From: Deltaproteobacteria bacterium
GTDB taxonomy: Bacteria > Myxococcota_A > Polyangia > GCA-2747355 > JADLHG01
Assembly: GCA_020848905.1 (NCBI GenBank)
Contig: JADLHG010000004.1
Location: forward strand, 372,001-436,000
Direction of reading: 5' to 3'
Length of the DNA: 64,000 nucleotides
The position numbers were made by a program, and so were the translations under genes. This document shows positions 25,264 to 33,233 of the stretch, in pieces; within the stretch, counting starts at the first letter, position 1; every line of letters begins with the position of its first letter. The notes under the pieces were generated by a model that ran no database searches, was not told where the DNA came from, and was given only the letters and a program-made list of their open reading frames with translations.

Positions 25264-28059
25264 ATGCGATGCGCGATGCGAGTCGGGATCCTCGCCCTGG
25301 CGGCTGGCTCGCTGGCCTGCGGCCGACCCCCGGGAGCGCCGAACGGCGTCGCGCCTTCAACCACCGCGCTCGCGAGTCCCTCGCCCGCGTCGCTCGCGCG
25401 GCCGGCCCCGGGAAGGCTACCGCGCGACGTGGTCCCGGCTCGCTATCGGGTGCACTGGCGGATCGACCCGCGCGAGGAGTCGTTCACCGGTGAGGTCGCC
25501 ATCGACGTGCGCGTGATGGCGGGGACGGATCGGATCCACCTTCACGCGCGGGAGCTCGCCCTGGACGGCGTCGTCGAGCAGGGCGGCCGGCGGCAACAGG
25601 TGCTCGTCGAGGCGGCCCAGGATCCCCGGGCGGAGCCCGCGGCGGGGGAGCGGATGCTGCGCCTCGCCGCTCCGCTCCGGACGGGGACCGCGCGGATCCA
25701 GCTCCGCTTCCGGGGGCGCTTCGATCGTCGGCTCGCGGGACTCTACCGAGCGCGCTCCGGATCCCGCTGGTTCGCCTACACGCAGTTCGAGGCGGCGGAC
25801 GCGCGCAAGGCTTTTCCCTGCTTCGACGAGCCGGGCTTCAAGGTGCCCTTCGAGGTCACGGTGAGCGTGCCGCGGGGGATGACCGCCGTGAGCAACACGG
25901 CCGAGGCGTCGCGTCGGACGCGCGGCTCCTGGGACGAGATCGCGTTCGCTCCCTCGCGCCCCATGCCGACCTACCTGGTCGCGTTCGTGGCAGGGGAGCT
26001 CGAGCTCGTCGCGGGCCCGGCGGGACCGGTGCCGATCCGCGGTGTCGTGCCTCCGGGACGTGGGGCCGAGGTGGTCATCGGACTCGGCATGGCCCGCGAG
26101 CTCCTGCCTCGCCTCGAGGCGTATTTCGGGCTGCCGTACCCTTACGGAAAGCTGGATCTCGCGTTCCTGGTGGAATTCGCCTCCGGCGCCATGGAGAACC
26201 CGGGGCTCGTCACCTTCCGGGAAGAGGCGCTGCTCGTGGATCCACGGGCCACCTCGGTGGCGCGGCTCCGTCGAGTGGCCGGGACGATCGCGCACGAGCT
26301 CGCGCACCAATGGTTCGGGAATCTGGTGACCTTGGCCTGGTGGGATGACCTCTGGCTCAACGAGGCGTTCGCGACCTGGATGGGCGTGCGAACGGTCGAG
26401 GCGTGGCGGCCGTCCTATCGAGCGGCCGACGAGTTTCTCGAGTGGCGCGGCTGGGTCTTCGACACGGACACCCTCGCCGCCGCGCGCCCCGTGCGTCAGA
26501 CGATACGCAGCGTCGTAGAGGCCGAGGGTGCCTTCGACGGCATCACCTACGGCAAGGGAGCGGCGGTGCTCGGCATGCTCGAGCAGTGGCTCGGGAGCGG
26601 CACCTTTCAGCGGGCCGTTCAGGGGTACATGTGCCGGCACATGTGGGAGAACGCGACGGCGAAGGATCTCTTTGCGGCGCTGGATCGGGAATCGGGTCGA
26701 GAGGTCGGTGCGGTGGCGAGCAGCTTCCTCGATCGTCCCGGGGTCCCGGAGGTCAACGCGACCCTGCGTTGCGAAAAGGGCAGAGCCGAGGTGCGGCTCG
26801 AACAGCGCCGACATCGGCCGCTCGGGGCGTGGATCCCGGAGGGCTTCCCGGGGGGCGAGCCATGGAAGATCCCCGTGTGCGTGATGTACCCGGCCGGGGA
26901 GCGCTTGACCACGCAGTGCGTGCTGCTCGACCGGGCCGTGTCCGTCGTGCCGCTGAAGGAGGCCCGCGCCTGTCCGGCGTGGATCCACCCCAATGCCGGC
27001 GAGAAGGGCTACTACCGCTGGGGGCTCGCGGAGGGGGCGCTCGTCGCGCTGGCGCGGCACGGGCGCCGGTTCCTGAGCCCCGCCCTGCGGGGGAGCATCC
27101 TGAATCACGCGGCGGCCATGGTGTCGGCCGGGAGCCTTCGACCGGCGGCGCTGCTGGACACCGTCGCCGCCTTCGAAGGCGACTCGGCGCGGGCCGTGGT
27201 CGAAGAGCAGCTCGGGGTGTTGCGTCGCATTCGCGAGCGGTATCGAGACGGGGGCCCGGATCCAGCGTATGCGGCCTATGTGCGACGGGTGCTCGAAGCG
27301 CAGGGCAGGCGGCTGGGCCTCGCTCCCCGGCGCGGGGAGAGTGAGGACGACGCGATCCTGCGACCCGCCGTGCTGCGTGCGCTGGCACGCGACGGTCGCT
27401 CGGCGTGGGTCCTCGACGGTGTTCGGGCGATGGCGCAGGGCCACCTGCGCGGCGCCAGGCCGTTGCCGCCCGACCTGCTTCCCATGGTCCTCGAGGTCGC
27501 GGCGGCCGAGGGACACCTGCCCCTCGAGGAGTTGACGCGGCGCCTGGGTGTTGCCGTCTCCTCCACCGAGCGGGCGGCGGTCCTGGGCGCGCTCGGCAGC
27601 CTGCCGCAGGGGAGCGCCCTGGATCAGGCGCTCTCGCTGGTGCTCACCGACCAGGTAAAGGTGCAGGATATGTGGTATCTGCTCTCGCCGCCCTTCGAGC
27701 GGGCGGAAAGCCGCTCGCAGGCCATGCGTTTCGTGCAGAGAAATCTACGTGGGCTCGTGGGGCGGTTGCCGGCGTTCGGAGGACGCTCGGCGGCGCGTCT
27801 CCCGGGTGTCGTGGGCTACCTGTGTTCCGAGGCGGACAGCGCGACCGCGGCGCGTTTCTTCCGGACGCAGGCGGTGCCGGGCAGCGAGCGGATCCTCCGG
27901 CAGGGCCTCGAACGTTCGGCGCAGTGTGCGGCGCAGAGGGCTTGGGGGAGGGCGGCCGTGAAGGCCTACCTGGAGCGTCTGGCGAGCCTGGAGCCCTCGC
28001 CGCGCCCATCCGAAAAAGGAAACGCCGGGCCAACCGACCCGGCGCACCGTGATCCTTAG
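25264..28059 (+). CDS. M1 family zinc aminopeptidase, lipoprotein
   Basis: A 931-residue metallopeptidase. The N-terminus is a lipoprotein signal peptide (MRVGILALAAGSLAC), which suggests anchoring in the envelope. The substrate-binding GAMEN box is at SGAMENPG, and the zinc site HELAHQWFGN with the third ligand in the LNEAFATWM segment is complete, so it should be active. A C-terminal ~350-residue helical ERAP1_C-like domain follows. The final ~15 residues (from EKGNAG) are encoded by DNA that also forms the terminator of the opposite-strand tRNA. The start at 25264 follows the promoter at 25226-25254. Confidence 0.92.
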   Translation: MRCAMRVGILALAAGSLACGRPPGAPNGVAPSTTALASPSPASLARPAPGRLPRDVVPARYRVHWRIDPREESFTGEVAIDVRVMAGTDRIHLHARELALDGVVEQGGRRQQVLVEAAQDPRAEPAAGERMLRLAAPLRTGTARIQLRFRGRFDRRLAGLYRARSGSRWFAYTQFEAADARKAFPCFDEPGFKVPFEVTVSVPRGMTAVSNTAEASRRTRGSWDEIAFAPSRPMPTYLVAFVAGELELVAGPAGPVPIRGVVPPGRGAEVVIGLGMARELLPRLEAYFGLPYPYGKLDLAFLVEFASGAMENPGLVTFREEALLVDPRATSVARLRRVAGTIAHELAHQWFGNLVTLAWWDDLWLNEAFATWMGVRTVEAWRPSYRAADEFLEWRGWVFDTDTLAAARPVRQTIRSVVEAEGAFDGITYGKGAAVLGMLEQWLGSGTFQRAVQGYMCRHMWENATAKDLFAALDRESGREVGAVASSFLDRPGVPEVNATLRCEKGRAEVRLEQRRHRPLGAWIPEGFPGGEPWKIPVCVMYPAGERLTTQCVLLDRAVSVVPLKEARACPAWIHPNAGEKGYYRWGLAEGALVALARHGRRFLSPALRGSILNHAAAMVSAGSLRPAALLDTVAAFEGDSARAVVEEQLGVLRRIRERYRDGGPDPAYAAYVRRVLEAQGRRLGLAPRRGESEDDAILRPAVLRALARDGRSAWVLDGVRAMAQGHLRGARPLPPDLLPMVLEVAAAEGHLPLEELTRRLGVAVSSTERAAVLGALGSLPQGSALDQALSLVLTDQVKVQDMWYLLSPPFERAESRSQAMRFVQRNLRGLVGRLPAFGGRSAARLPGVVGYLCSEADSATAARFFRTQAVPGSERILRQGLERSAQCAAQRAWGRAAVKAYLERLASLEPSPRPSEKGNAGPTDPAHRDP
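28011..28044 (-). terminator. Rho-independent terminator of tRNA-Val, inside the 3' end of the M1 gene
   Basis: On the minus strand CGCCGGG (28038-28044) and CCCGGCG (28023-28029) form a 7-bp GC stem with an 8-base loop, followed by TTTCCTTTTT down to 28013. It lies 19 bases after the tRNA 3' end. Confidence 0.7.
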
Positions 28060-28062
28060 GAG

Positions 28063-28134
28063 TGGGCGCAGCAGGATTTGAACCTGCGACTTCCACCGTG
28101 TGAGGATGGCACTCTCCCGCTGAGTTATGCGCCC
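28063..28134 (-). tRNA. tRNA-Val (anticodon CAC)
   Basis: The minus strand folds into a complete cloverleaf: acceptor stem GGGCGCA/TGCGCCC, D stem ACTC/GAGT, anticodon stem CCATC/GGTGG with loop CTCACAC (anticodon CAC, reading GUG Val), five-base variable loop, and T stem GCAGG/CCTGC with loop TTCAAAT. The discriminator is A and the 3' CCA is not encoded. A promoter and a terminator flank it. Confidence 0.95.
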
Positions 28135-28147
28135 AACGCGGAGCAGG

Positions 28148-28176
28148 CTATTAGCATGCGCTAGGCGGCAATGCAA
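28148..28176 (-). promoter_or_regulatory. Possible promoter of tRNA-Val
   Basis: On the minus strand TTGCAT (28171-28176), a 17-base spacer and TAATAG (28148-28153), 13 bases before the tRNA 5' end. The -10 match is imperfect. An adjacent CCCC-TTCG-GGG hairpin (28177-28187) has no T-run. Confidence 0.4.
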
Positions 28177-28233
28177 CCCCTTCGGGGCTCGCGCGACATG
28201 GGCGCGGGGGCGGCGTCGGCAGGCGGAAGCGAA

Positions 28234-28242
28234 TGGTATAGT
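28234..28242 (+). promoter_or_regulatory. Extended -10 element of the AtoE-like gene, implying a leaderless GTG start
   Basis: TGGTATAGT is an extended -10 (TGn followed by TATAGT). The GTG at 28249 is 6 bases beyond it. No good -35 is present, as expected for extended -10 promoters. Confidence 0.45.
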
Positions 28243-28248
28243 CGCGCC

Positions 28249-29595
28249 GTGATTGCCCGGCTGGCTCTCTTCTTCACGCGGCTCGCCTCCCGGTGGGTCC
28301 CGAGCGCCTTCACGATCGCTGTCCTGCTCACCGTCCTGGCTTTCGTGCTCGGGATCGCCTGGGGGGAGGCCTCACCGCTCGAGGTGACCCGGGCCTGGGG
28401 GGACGGGTTCTGGACCCTCCTCTCCTTCGGCATGCAGATGTGCCTGGTCGTGTTCTCGGGCTACGTCGTCGCGGTCGCGGCTCCTGTGCGGGCTCTCCTG
28501 GATCGCCTGGCGTCCATTCCACGCAGCGACACCGGCGCCGTGATGGCGCTCGCCCTCATCGCTATGGTGGTGGCTTGGATCCATTGGGGGATGGGCCTCA
28601 TCGCGGGCGCCGTGCTCGTGGGCTTCATGGCGCGCCGGCACCCGGGAGCCGACTACCGCCTCCTCGTCGCCGTCTCGTACTTCGGCCTCGGCGCGACCTG
28701 GCACGCAGGCCTGAGCGGGTCCGTGCCCCTGCTCCTCGCTACGCCGCAGAACTTCATGATCCAGCAGGGGCTCCTCGACGAGGTGATCCCGATCCAACGC
28801 ACCTTGCTGAGCCCCTTCAATCTCCTCTTCACAGCGGGGGTCACCCTGGCGCTCACGCTGCTCGCCGGTGCACTCCATCCGCGTCCCGAGGATCGGGTCC
28901 GCGCCGACGCCGAGGCCGCCGAGCGACTGGCCGCGTTCGATGCGCCCCCTCGCCCCGCGCGGCCTACGCCGGCCGAACGGCTGGAGCACTCGTTCCTGGT
29001 GAATGGGATCCTGGGGGCCCTCGGGCTCGCATGGCTGGTCCTGCATCTACGCGCCGGAGGAGGGCTCTCCGCGGTGAACCTGGACGTGGTGAACTTCGCC
29101 TTTCTCGCCCTCGGGATCCTGCTGCACGGACGACCGGCGGCGCTCGGGCACGCGGCGGTCAAGGCGAGCGAACCCCTTCACGGCATCGTGCTGCAGTTCC
29201 CGCTCTACGCGGGCATGTTCGGCATCATCAAGGGGACCGCCCTGGCGCAGAGGATCGCGAGAGCCTTCACGCGCGTGGCCAGTCGGCGCACACTGCCGCT
29301 GCTGACCTTCTGGTACTCGACGGTGCTCAACTACTTCGTTCCGTCGGGCGGATCCAAGTGGGCCATCGAAGCGCCCTACCTCCTGCGCGCGGCGCGGGAG
29401 CTCGACGTGCCCGTCGAGCGGTTGGCCATGGCCTACGCCTACGGGGACATGGGATCCAACCTGATCCAGCCCTTCTGGGCGATTCCGCTCCTTGCGGTGG
29501 CGCGTCTCGAGTTCAAGGATATTCTCGGCTACGAGTGCATCGCCTTTCTCGCGTACGCGGCGCTCGCCACCGGCGCGCTCCTCGTCGCGGGGTGA
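28249..29595 (+). CDS. atoE: Short-chain fatty acid transporter, AtoE family
   Basis: A 448-residue inner-membrane protein with about ten to twelve hydrophobic helices. The family signature is clear at the N-terminus (IARLALFFTRLASRWVPSAF), in the central WHAGLSGSVPLLLATP motif, and in the C-terminal YFVPSGGSKWAIEAPY and GDMGSNLIQPFWAIPLL motifs. It is expected to import short-chain fatty acids such as acetoacetate or butyrate. The GTG start was preferred over the ATG at 28198 because it aligns with the AtoE N-terminus I recall and lies 6 bases after an extended -10. RidA follows after 42 bases. Confidence 0.9.
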   Translation: MIARLALFFTRLASRWVPSAFTIAVLLTVLAFVLGIAWGEASPLEVTRAWGDGFWTLLSFGMQMCLVVFSGYVVAVAAPVRALLDRLASIPRSDTGAVMALALIAMVVAWIHWGMGLIAGAVLVGFMARRHPGADYRLLVAVSYFGLGATWHAGLSGSVPLLLATPQNFMIQQGLLDEVIPIQRTLLSPFNLLFTAGVTLALTLLAGALHPRPEDRVRADAEAAERLAAFDAPPRPARPTPAERLEHSFLVNGILGALGLAWLVLHLRAGGGLSAVNLDVVNFAFLALGILLHGRPAALGHAAVKASEPLHGIVLQFPLYAGMFGIIKGTALAQRIARAFTRVASRRTLPLLTFWYSTVLNYFVPSGGSKWAIEAPYLLRAARELDVPVERLAMAYAYGDMGSNLIQPFWAIPLLAVARLEFKDILGYECIAFLAYAALATGALLVAG

Positions 29596-29637
29596 CCCCT
29601 CTTACGGCCCGCCCTACGGGGAGGCCATGGAGCAGAC

Positions 29638-30021
29638 ATGAGCCGGCAGTCCATTCAAAGCCCCGCCGCTCCGGCGGCCATCGGCCCCTATTCCCAGGCC
29701 ATCCGCTGCGGGAACCTGGTCTTCTGCTCGGGACAGATCCCCCTCGACCCCGTGACGGGGGAGCTCCTGAAGGGGACGCTGGAGCAGGAGGTGGGGCGCG
29801 TCATGCGGAATCTCGAGGCAGTGCTCGGCGCTGCCGGCAGCCGTCTCGCGCAGGTGGTGCGCACGACGATCTACCTCACGGACCTGGCCGACTTCGCCGC
29901 GGTGAACGCGGCCTACGCCACGTTCTTCGAAGGGACGCCGCCGGCACGCACCACGATTCAGGTGGCCGGTCTACCGAAGGGGGCGCGCGTCGAGATCGAT
30001 GCCATCGCGGCCGTGGAGTGA
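29638..30021 (+). CDS. ridA: RidA family enamine/imine deaminase
   Basis: A 127-residue protein of the RidA (YjgF/YER057c) family that hydrolyses reactive 2-aminoacrylate-type enamines released by PLP enzymes. The N-terminal GPYSQAI and CSGQIPLDP segments and the conserved catalytic Arg in the final KGARVEIDAIA strand are present. It is normally a cytoplasmic homotrimer. It follows the transporter on the same strand with a GGGGAGG sequence upstream. Confidence 0.95.
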   Translation: MSRQSIQSPAAPAAIGPYSQAIRCGNLVFCSGQIPLDPVTGELLKGTLEQEVGRVMRNLEAVLGAAGSRLAQVVRTTIYLTDLADFAAVNAAYATFFEGTPPARTTIQVAGLPKGARVEIDAIAAVE

Positions 30022-30041
30022 GGCATCCCCCCGGGGGGCTT

Positions 30042-30515
30042 TCAACCGGCGTGCCGCTGGCCGCCGAACTCCGTCACGAGGGCATCGTCGTAGTGGTCCG
30101 CGTAGTACCCGATGCGAAGGACGATGTCCTTCACCTCCGACGGGTCGAGGTCCACCGTGGTTCGGTCGGCGGTCAGGACTACGGTCTCGCCCTTCAGGCC
30201 AAAGGCGACGCCCGAGAGCTCTGTGGCGTTCAGCTGAAGCAGCCGTCGAAGGAGACGGAGCTGCGCCGCGGTGTCGGCAGGAAGCGTGAGCACGGGCGAG
30301 ACGACGCGCAGGTGGTTCCCCTCGTCGCCGGATGGTCCCTGGTGCAGGAAGATGAAGACCTCGGCGGAGCCCCTCATCAGGCCCCACGCCGGCTCGCCGG
30401 TTTCGGTCTGCAGTCGGTTGCCTTCCGGCGAGAGCCCGAGCTCGCTGATCACGGCCTCCACCATCTTGGTGGTGGCCCGAAGGTTCGAGCCCTGGGAGCT
30501 GCTAAACAAGCCCAT
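30042..30515 (-). CDS. YbjN/CesT chaperone-like fold protein
   Basis: A 157-residue cytoplasmic protein. The alternating pattern, with strands around SAEVFIFLHQ, HLRVVSPVLTLP and TVVLTADRTTVDLD and helices LRLLRRLLQLNA and DIVLRIGYYADHYDDALV, resembles the YbjN and CesT/type-III-secretion-chaperone fold that often binds other proteins. No catalytic motif is seen. It is 45 bases from rpmB on the same strand and convergent with ridA. Partners are unknown; the call is by fold pattern only. Confidence 0.6.
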   Translation of the reverse strand: MGLFSSSQGSNLRATTKMVEAVISELGLSPEGNRLQTETGEPAWGLMRGSAEVFIFLHQGPSGDEGNHLRVVSPVLTLPADTAAQLRLLRRLLQLNATELSGVAFGLKGETVVLTADRTTVDLDPSEVKDIVLRIGYYADHYDDALVTEFGGQRHAG

Positions 30516-30560
30516 GCTGAACCCTTGCTTGGTCAGGAGGCCCGCTCGGGGCGCGGCGTG

Positions 30561-30752
30561 CTACGCCGCCTTGGTGATCTTGCCGCTCCGGAGGCAGCGG
30601 GTGCAGACTCGAAGGTGCGTCGCGACTCCGGCGACGAGGGCGTGCACTCGCTGCAGGTTCGGCAGCTGCCGCCGCTTGGTCTTGATGTTCGAGTGGCTGA
30701 CCTTGTTAATGACCTGTGGACCCTTGCTACAAACATCGCACTTATAAGACAT
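30561..30752 (-). CDS. rpmB: 50S ribosomal protein L28
   Basis: A 63-residue ribosomal protein with the characteristic start MSYKCDVCSKGPQ, the basic KTKRRQLPNLQ segment and the end VCTRCLRSGKI. Two CxxC pairs (CDVC and CTRC) indicate the zinc-binding form. Length is normal. It would be transcribed from the possible promoter upstream (30843-30870). Confidence 0.95.
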   Translation of the reverse strand: MSYKCDVCSKGPQVINKVSHSNIKTKRRQLPNLQRVHALVAGVATHLRVCTRCLRSGKITKAA

Positions 30753-30842
30753 GGCGTGTTCCCAGCTCGTCAACGATGTCCCAGGCGATCCAGCACGGAT
30801 ACGCCGGCGCACCACGCACCGGCTCGCTCTAGGAGTGGCCGT

Positions 30843-30870
30843 AGCTAACACAGCCGGAAGGATGTCGCAA
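30843..30870 (-). promoter_or_regulatory. Possible rpmB promoter
   Basis: On the minus strand TTGCGA (30865-30870), a 16-base spacer and TTAGCT (30843-30848). The leader to rpmB would be about 84 bases. The first element touches the start of the divergent lipoprotein gene at 30873. Confidence 0.35.
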
Positions 30871-30872
30871 GG

Positions 30873-33203
30873 ATGATCCGCGGCTTGGGCCCGGTCGCGG
30901 TCGCGGTGGCGGCGTGCTCGGCCTGCACCGGGGCTGGAGGAGGCCCCGTGGGCTCGGTGCGGCCGAAGGGGGACGGGGGCGGCTTCGACGGGGCTCGCGC
31001 GGGCGCCGGGGGCGAGGCCCGGGGACGCGTCGAAGGGACCCTCTCCGGCGTGGCGGCGGGCGGACCAGCGCGCGTCTTCCTGGTCTCCGTGGCAGGGAAC
31101 GGGTGCTCGGGGCTGGCTTCGGCTCCGGTCGGCGCGGGGGGGCGATTCCGGTTCGATGCTCTCTCCGCGAGCGCATACGTTCTGTGGGCGATGGCGCCCG
31201 GCGTGGGGGTGACACCGACGCTGGCGACGGTCGCGGCTGGGGCGACCTCTCGGGTGGGTCTTGGAATGAGGCCACTCTCGGCGGTGACGGGGCGGGTCCT
31301 CGGGGCGGGGGCGCGACCCCTCTTCGGGGCTACGGTACGCGTGCGGCCGACCGGGACCCTCGGCCTGCCGGCACTGCCGTGCCTGCCGCGCCTCGAGTCG
31401 ACCACCGACCAGAGCGGGTGGTTTCGCATCCCCCAGGTCCCCGAAGGGCCGGTGGTGCTGGCCGCCACCGCGAAGGGGTATCGGGGCGTGGCGCGTCTGG
31501 CCGCAGTGCCGGCTGTCGGAACACCCGTCTTGCGGCTTCTGCCCCTCTTCTTCCTCTCTGGCCGGGTCCTCGGTCGCTCGGGGGCCGTGCGGGTGAGGGC
31601 GGACGGGCTCGGCGGCGAGAGTGCCGAGGCCTCGGTCGCCGCCGACGGGGTATTTCAGTTCAAGGAGCTGCCGGCGGGGCTCTACGACCTCCGGGCCCAT
31701 ACGGTGACTCCCCCGTGGCAGGCGAGCGCCCCGGCGGTGGGCGTCGAGGTGGGGCCGGGGTCGCACCGGGTGGTCGAGCTCCCTCTCCTCGAGGGGGAGC
31801 GCGTCACCGGCCGCGTCACGACCGGCGGTGGACCCGTCGCCGGCGCCCAGGTCGTGCTGGCGTCCCGCGCTCCGCAACTCTGGCGCGCTCGCGCCGTCAC
31901 GGATCGCGCAGGCCGGTTCTCGCTGGAGCCCGTCGTGCGCGGGAGCTACCGGCTCGACGTGTGGGCCCCCGGGTTTCTGCCTCTGAGCGGCCACGCCGTC
32001 GAAGTTCCCTGCAAGGTGGACACCGACGTGACGCTTCGGACCGGCGCAGAGCTGTCCGGCCTCGTCGTGGACGGCGCGGGACGACCCGTGAAGAACGCTC
32101 TCCTTCGCGCGGTGCGGGACGAAGGTCGGGGGCAGGTGGCGCGCGCCCCGCGAGCTCCGCGCGCTGTCGGAGAGCTGGGCGTCGTTCCGGGGCCCGTTCC
32201 GCGCATCCCGCTCGGAGAGGTTGGCGTGCGCCTCCCGGAAGAGACCCCGGGGCTGCCGGCGTGGACTGCGATGAGCGCGGACTCGGGGGCCTTCGCGCTG
32301 CGTGGGTTGCCGCCCGGCAGGACGCGACTCGTGGTGGAGCACCCGGCGTTCGGCCACCAACACAGCGCGTGGGTCGTGCTGGCCGAAGGGGGGCGGTCCT
32401 ATTTGCGCGTGGAGCTCACTCCGCCTCGGAGCGGCCGCGAACCCGTTGCGCCCACCCCGCCCGAGCCCGCAGCGCGGGTGACGGGGACGGTCTTGGATCC
32501 CCGGCGTCAGCCGGTTGCCGGCGCATTCGTCGCGGCCCGGCAGGGGGGGAAGCGCCAGCAGGCCCGAACCGGGACCGGCGGTCGGTTTTCCCTCGAGGGC
32601 CTCGGCGAGGGACGCGTGGAGCTGGAGGCCACGCATCCCCGTTACGGAGGTGCCCTCGGAAGCGCTGCCCCAGGCGAGGATGTGCAGCTCGAGCTCCTGC
32701 CCCTCGGCCGGCTCGACGGGCGCGTGGTGGACCATGGGTCTGGGGCGCTCCTTCGGCGCTTCCAGGTCGAGGTGCGCGGTCCACTCCTGCGGAAGACCGT
32801 AGCGGGCGACCACGGTCAGGTCGCTCTCCATCTCCCGCCGGGAACCTACCGGCTGCGCATCTCCGCGTCGGGCTACGGGACCGCCGTCGAGGAGGTGACG
32901 GTGCGTCACCCGGACCGCGAGGGTGTCACGCCCGAGCTGCGCGTGGCTCTCTCCCGGGCCGGGACGATCGTGGGCTCGGTGCGAGATGGCCGGGGTTTTC
33001 CGCTCCGCGGAGCGCGGGTCGTGGTGGGGGAGCTGTCCGGCACCACGCGTGGGGACGGGAGCTTCGTGGTTTCCGCGGTGCCGGAAGGCACCCACGTCGT
33101 GCGCGTGGCCTTGCCCGGGGGCGGCGAGCTCTCCTCGGAACCCGTTGTCGTGCGAGGCGGGCAGACGACGACCGCGGTTCGGCTCGAAGCACCCGTCCGC
33201 TAG
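30873..33203 (+). CDS. Lipoprotein with multiple carboxypeptidase-regulatory-like beta domains
   Basis: A 776-residue exported protein. The N-terminal hydrophobic segment (GLGPVAVAVAACSAC) ends in Cys residues compatible with lipidation. The rest is a chain of at least seven ~80-residue beta-sandwich repeats of the CarboxypepD_reg type. Each has a G-x-V entry (for example TGRVLGAGARPLFGATV or GTVLDPRRQPVAGAFV), a D-x-x-G-x-F strand and an LPAG.Y-like end (ELPAGLYDLRAH, LPPGTYRLRI). Such proteins are usually extracellular scaffolds or adhesins. It is divergent from rpmB. Confidence 0.82.
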   Translation: MIRGLGPVAVAVAACSACTGAGGGPVGSVRPKGDGGGFDGARAGAGGEARGRVEGTLSGVAAGGPARVFLVSVAGNGCSGLASAPVGAGGRFRFDALSASAYVLWAMAPGVGVTPTLATVAAGATSRVGLGMRPLSAVTGRVLGAGARPLFGATVRVRPTGTLGLPALPCLPRLESTTDQSGWFRIPQVPEGPVVLAATAKGYRGVARLAAVPAVGTPVLRLLPLFFLSGRVLGRSGAVRVRADGLGGESAEASVAADGVFQFKELPAGLYDLRAHTVTPPWQASAPAVGVEVGPGSHRVVELPLLEGERVTGRVTTGGGPVAGAQVVLASRAPQLWRARAVTDRAGRFSLEPVVRGSYRLDVWAPGFLPLSGHAVEVPCKVDTDVTLRTGAELSGLVVDGAGRPVKNALLRAVRDEGRGQVARAPRAPRAVGELGVVPGPVPRIPLGEVGVRLPEETPGLPAWTAMSADSGAFALRGLPPGRTRLVVEHPAFGHQHSAWVVLAEGGRSYLRVELTPPRSGREPVAPTPPEPAARVTGTVLDPRRQPVAGAFVAARQGGKRQQARTGTGGRFSLEGLGEGRVELEATHPRYGGALGSAAPGEDVQLELLPLGRLDGRVVDHGSGALLRRFQVEVRGPLLRKTVAGDHGQVALHLPPGTYRLRISASGYGTAVEEVTVRHPDREGVTPELRVALSRAGTIVGSVRDGRGFPLRGARVVVGELSGTTRGDGSFVVSAVPEGTHVVRVALPGGGELSSEPVVVRGGQTTTAVRLEAPVR

Positions 33204-33233
33204 CACGGGCGCGGCGCCGGGGTAGCCGGCGCG

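Noticed and set aside
25417-27516. 699-residue minus-strand open frame opposite the M1 aminopeptidase
   Set aside because: The plus strand carries the GAMEN and HELAH motifs, and the opposite frame has no recognisable domain.
28177-28187. CCCC-TTCG-GGG hairpin as a terminator
   Set aside because: There is no T-run on either strand and the stem is very short.
28171-28248. Longer AtoE-like start at 28171 or 28198
   Set aside because: The ATG at 28171 lies in the tRNA promoter region, and neither start adds family-like residues. The GTG at 28249 aligns with AtoE N-termini and follows an extended -10.
30753-33206. Long minus-strand frame running into rpmB
   Set aside because: Only the last 63 residues (L28) are real. 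The upstream part is antisense to the carboxypeptidase-regulatory-domain lipoprotein gene.
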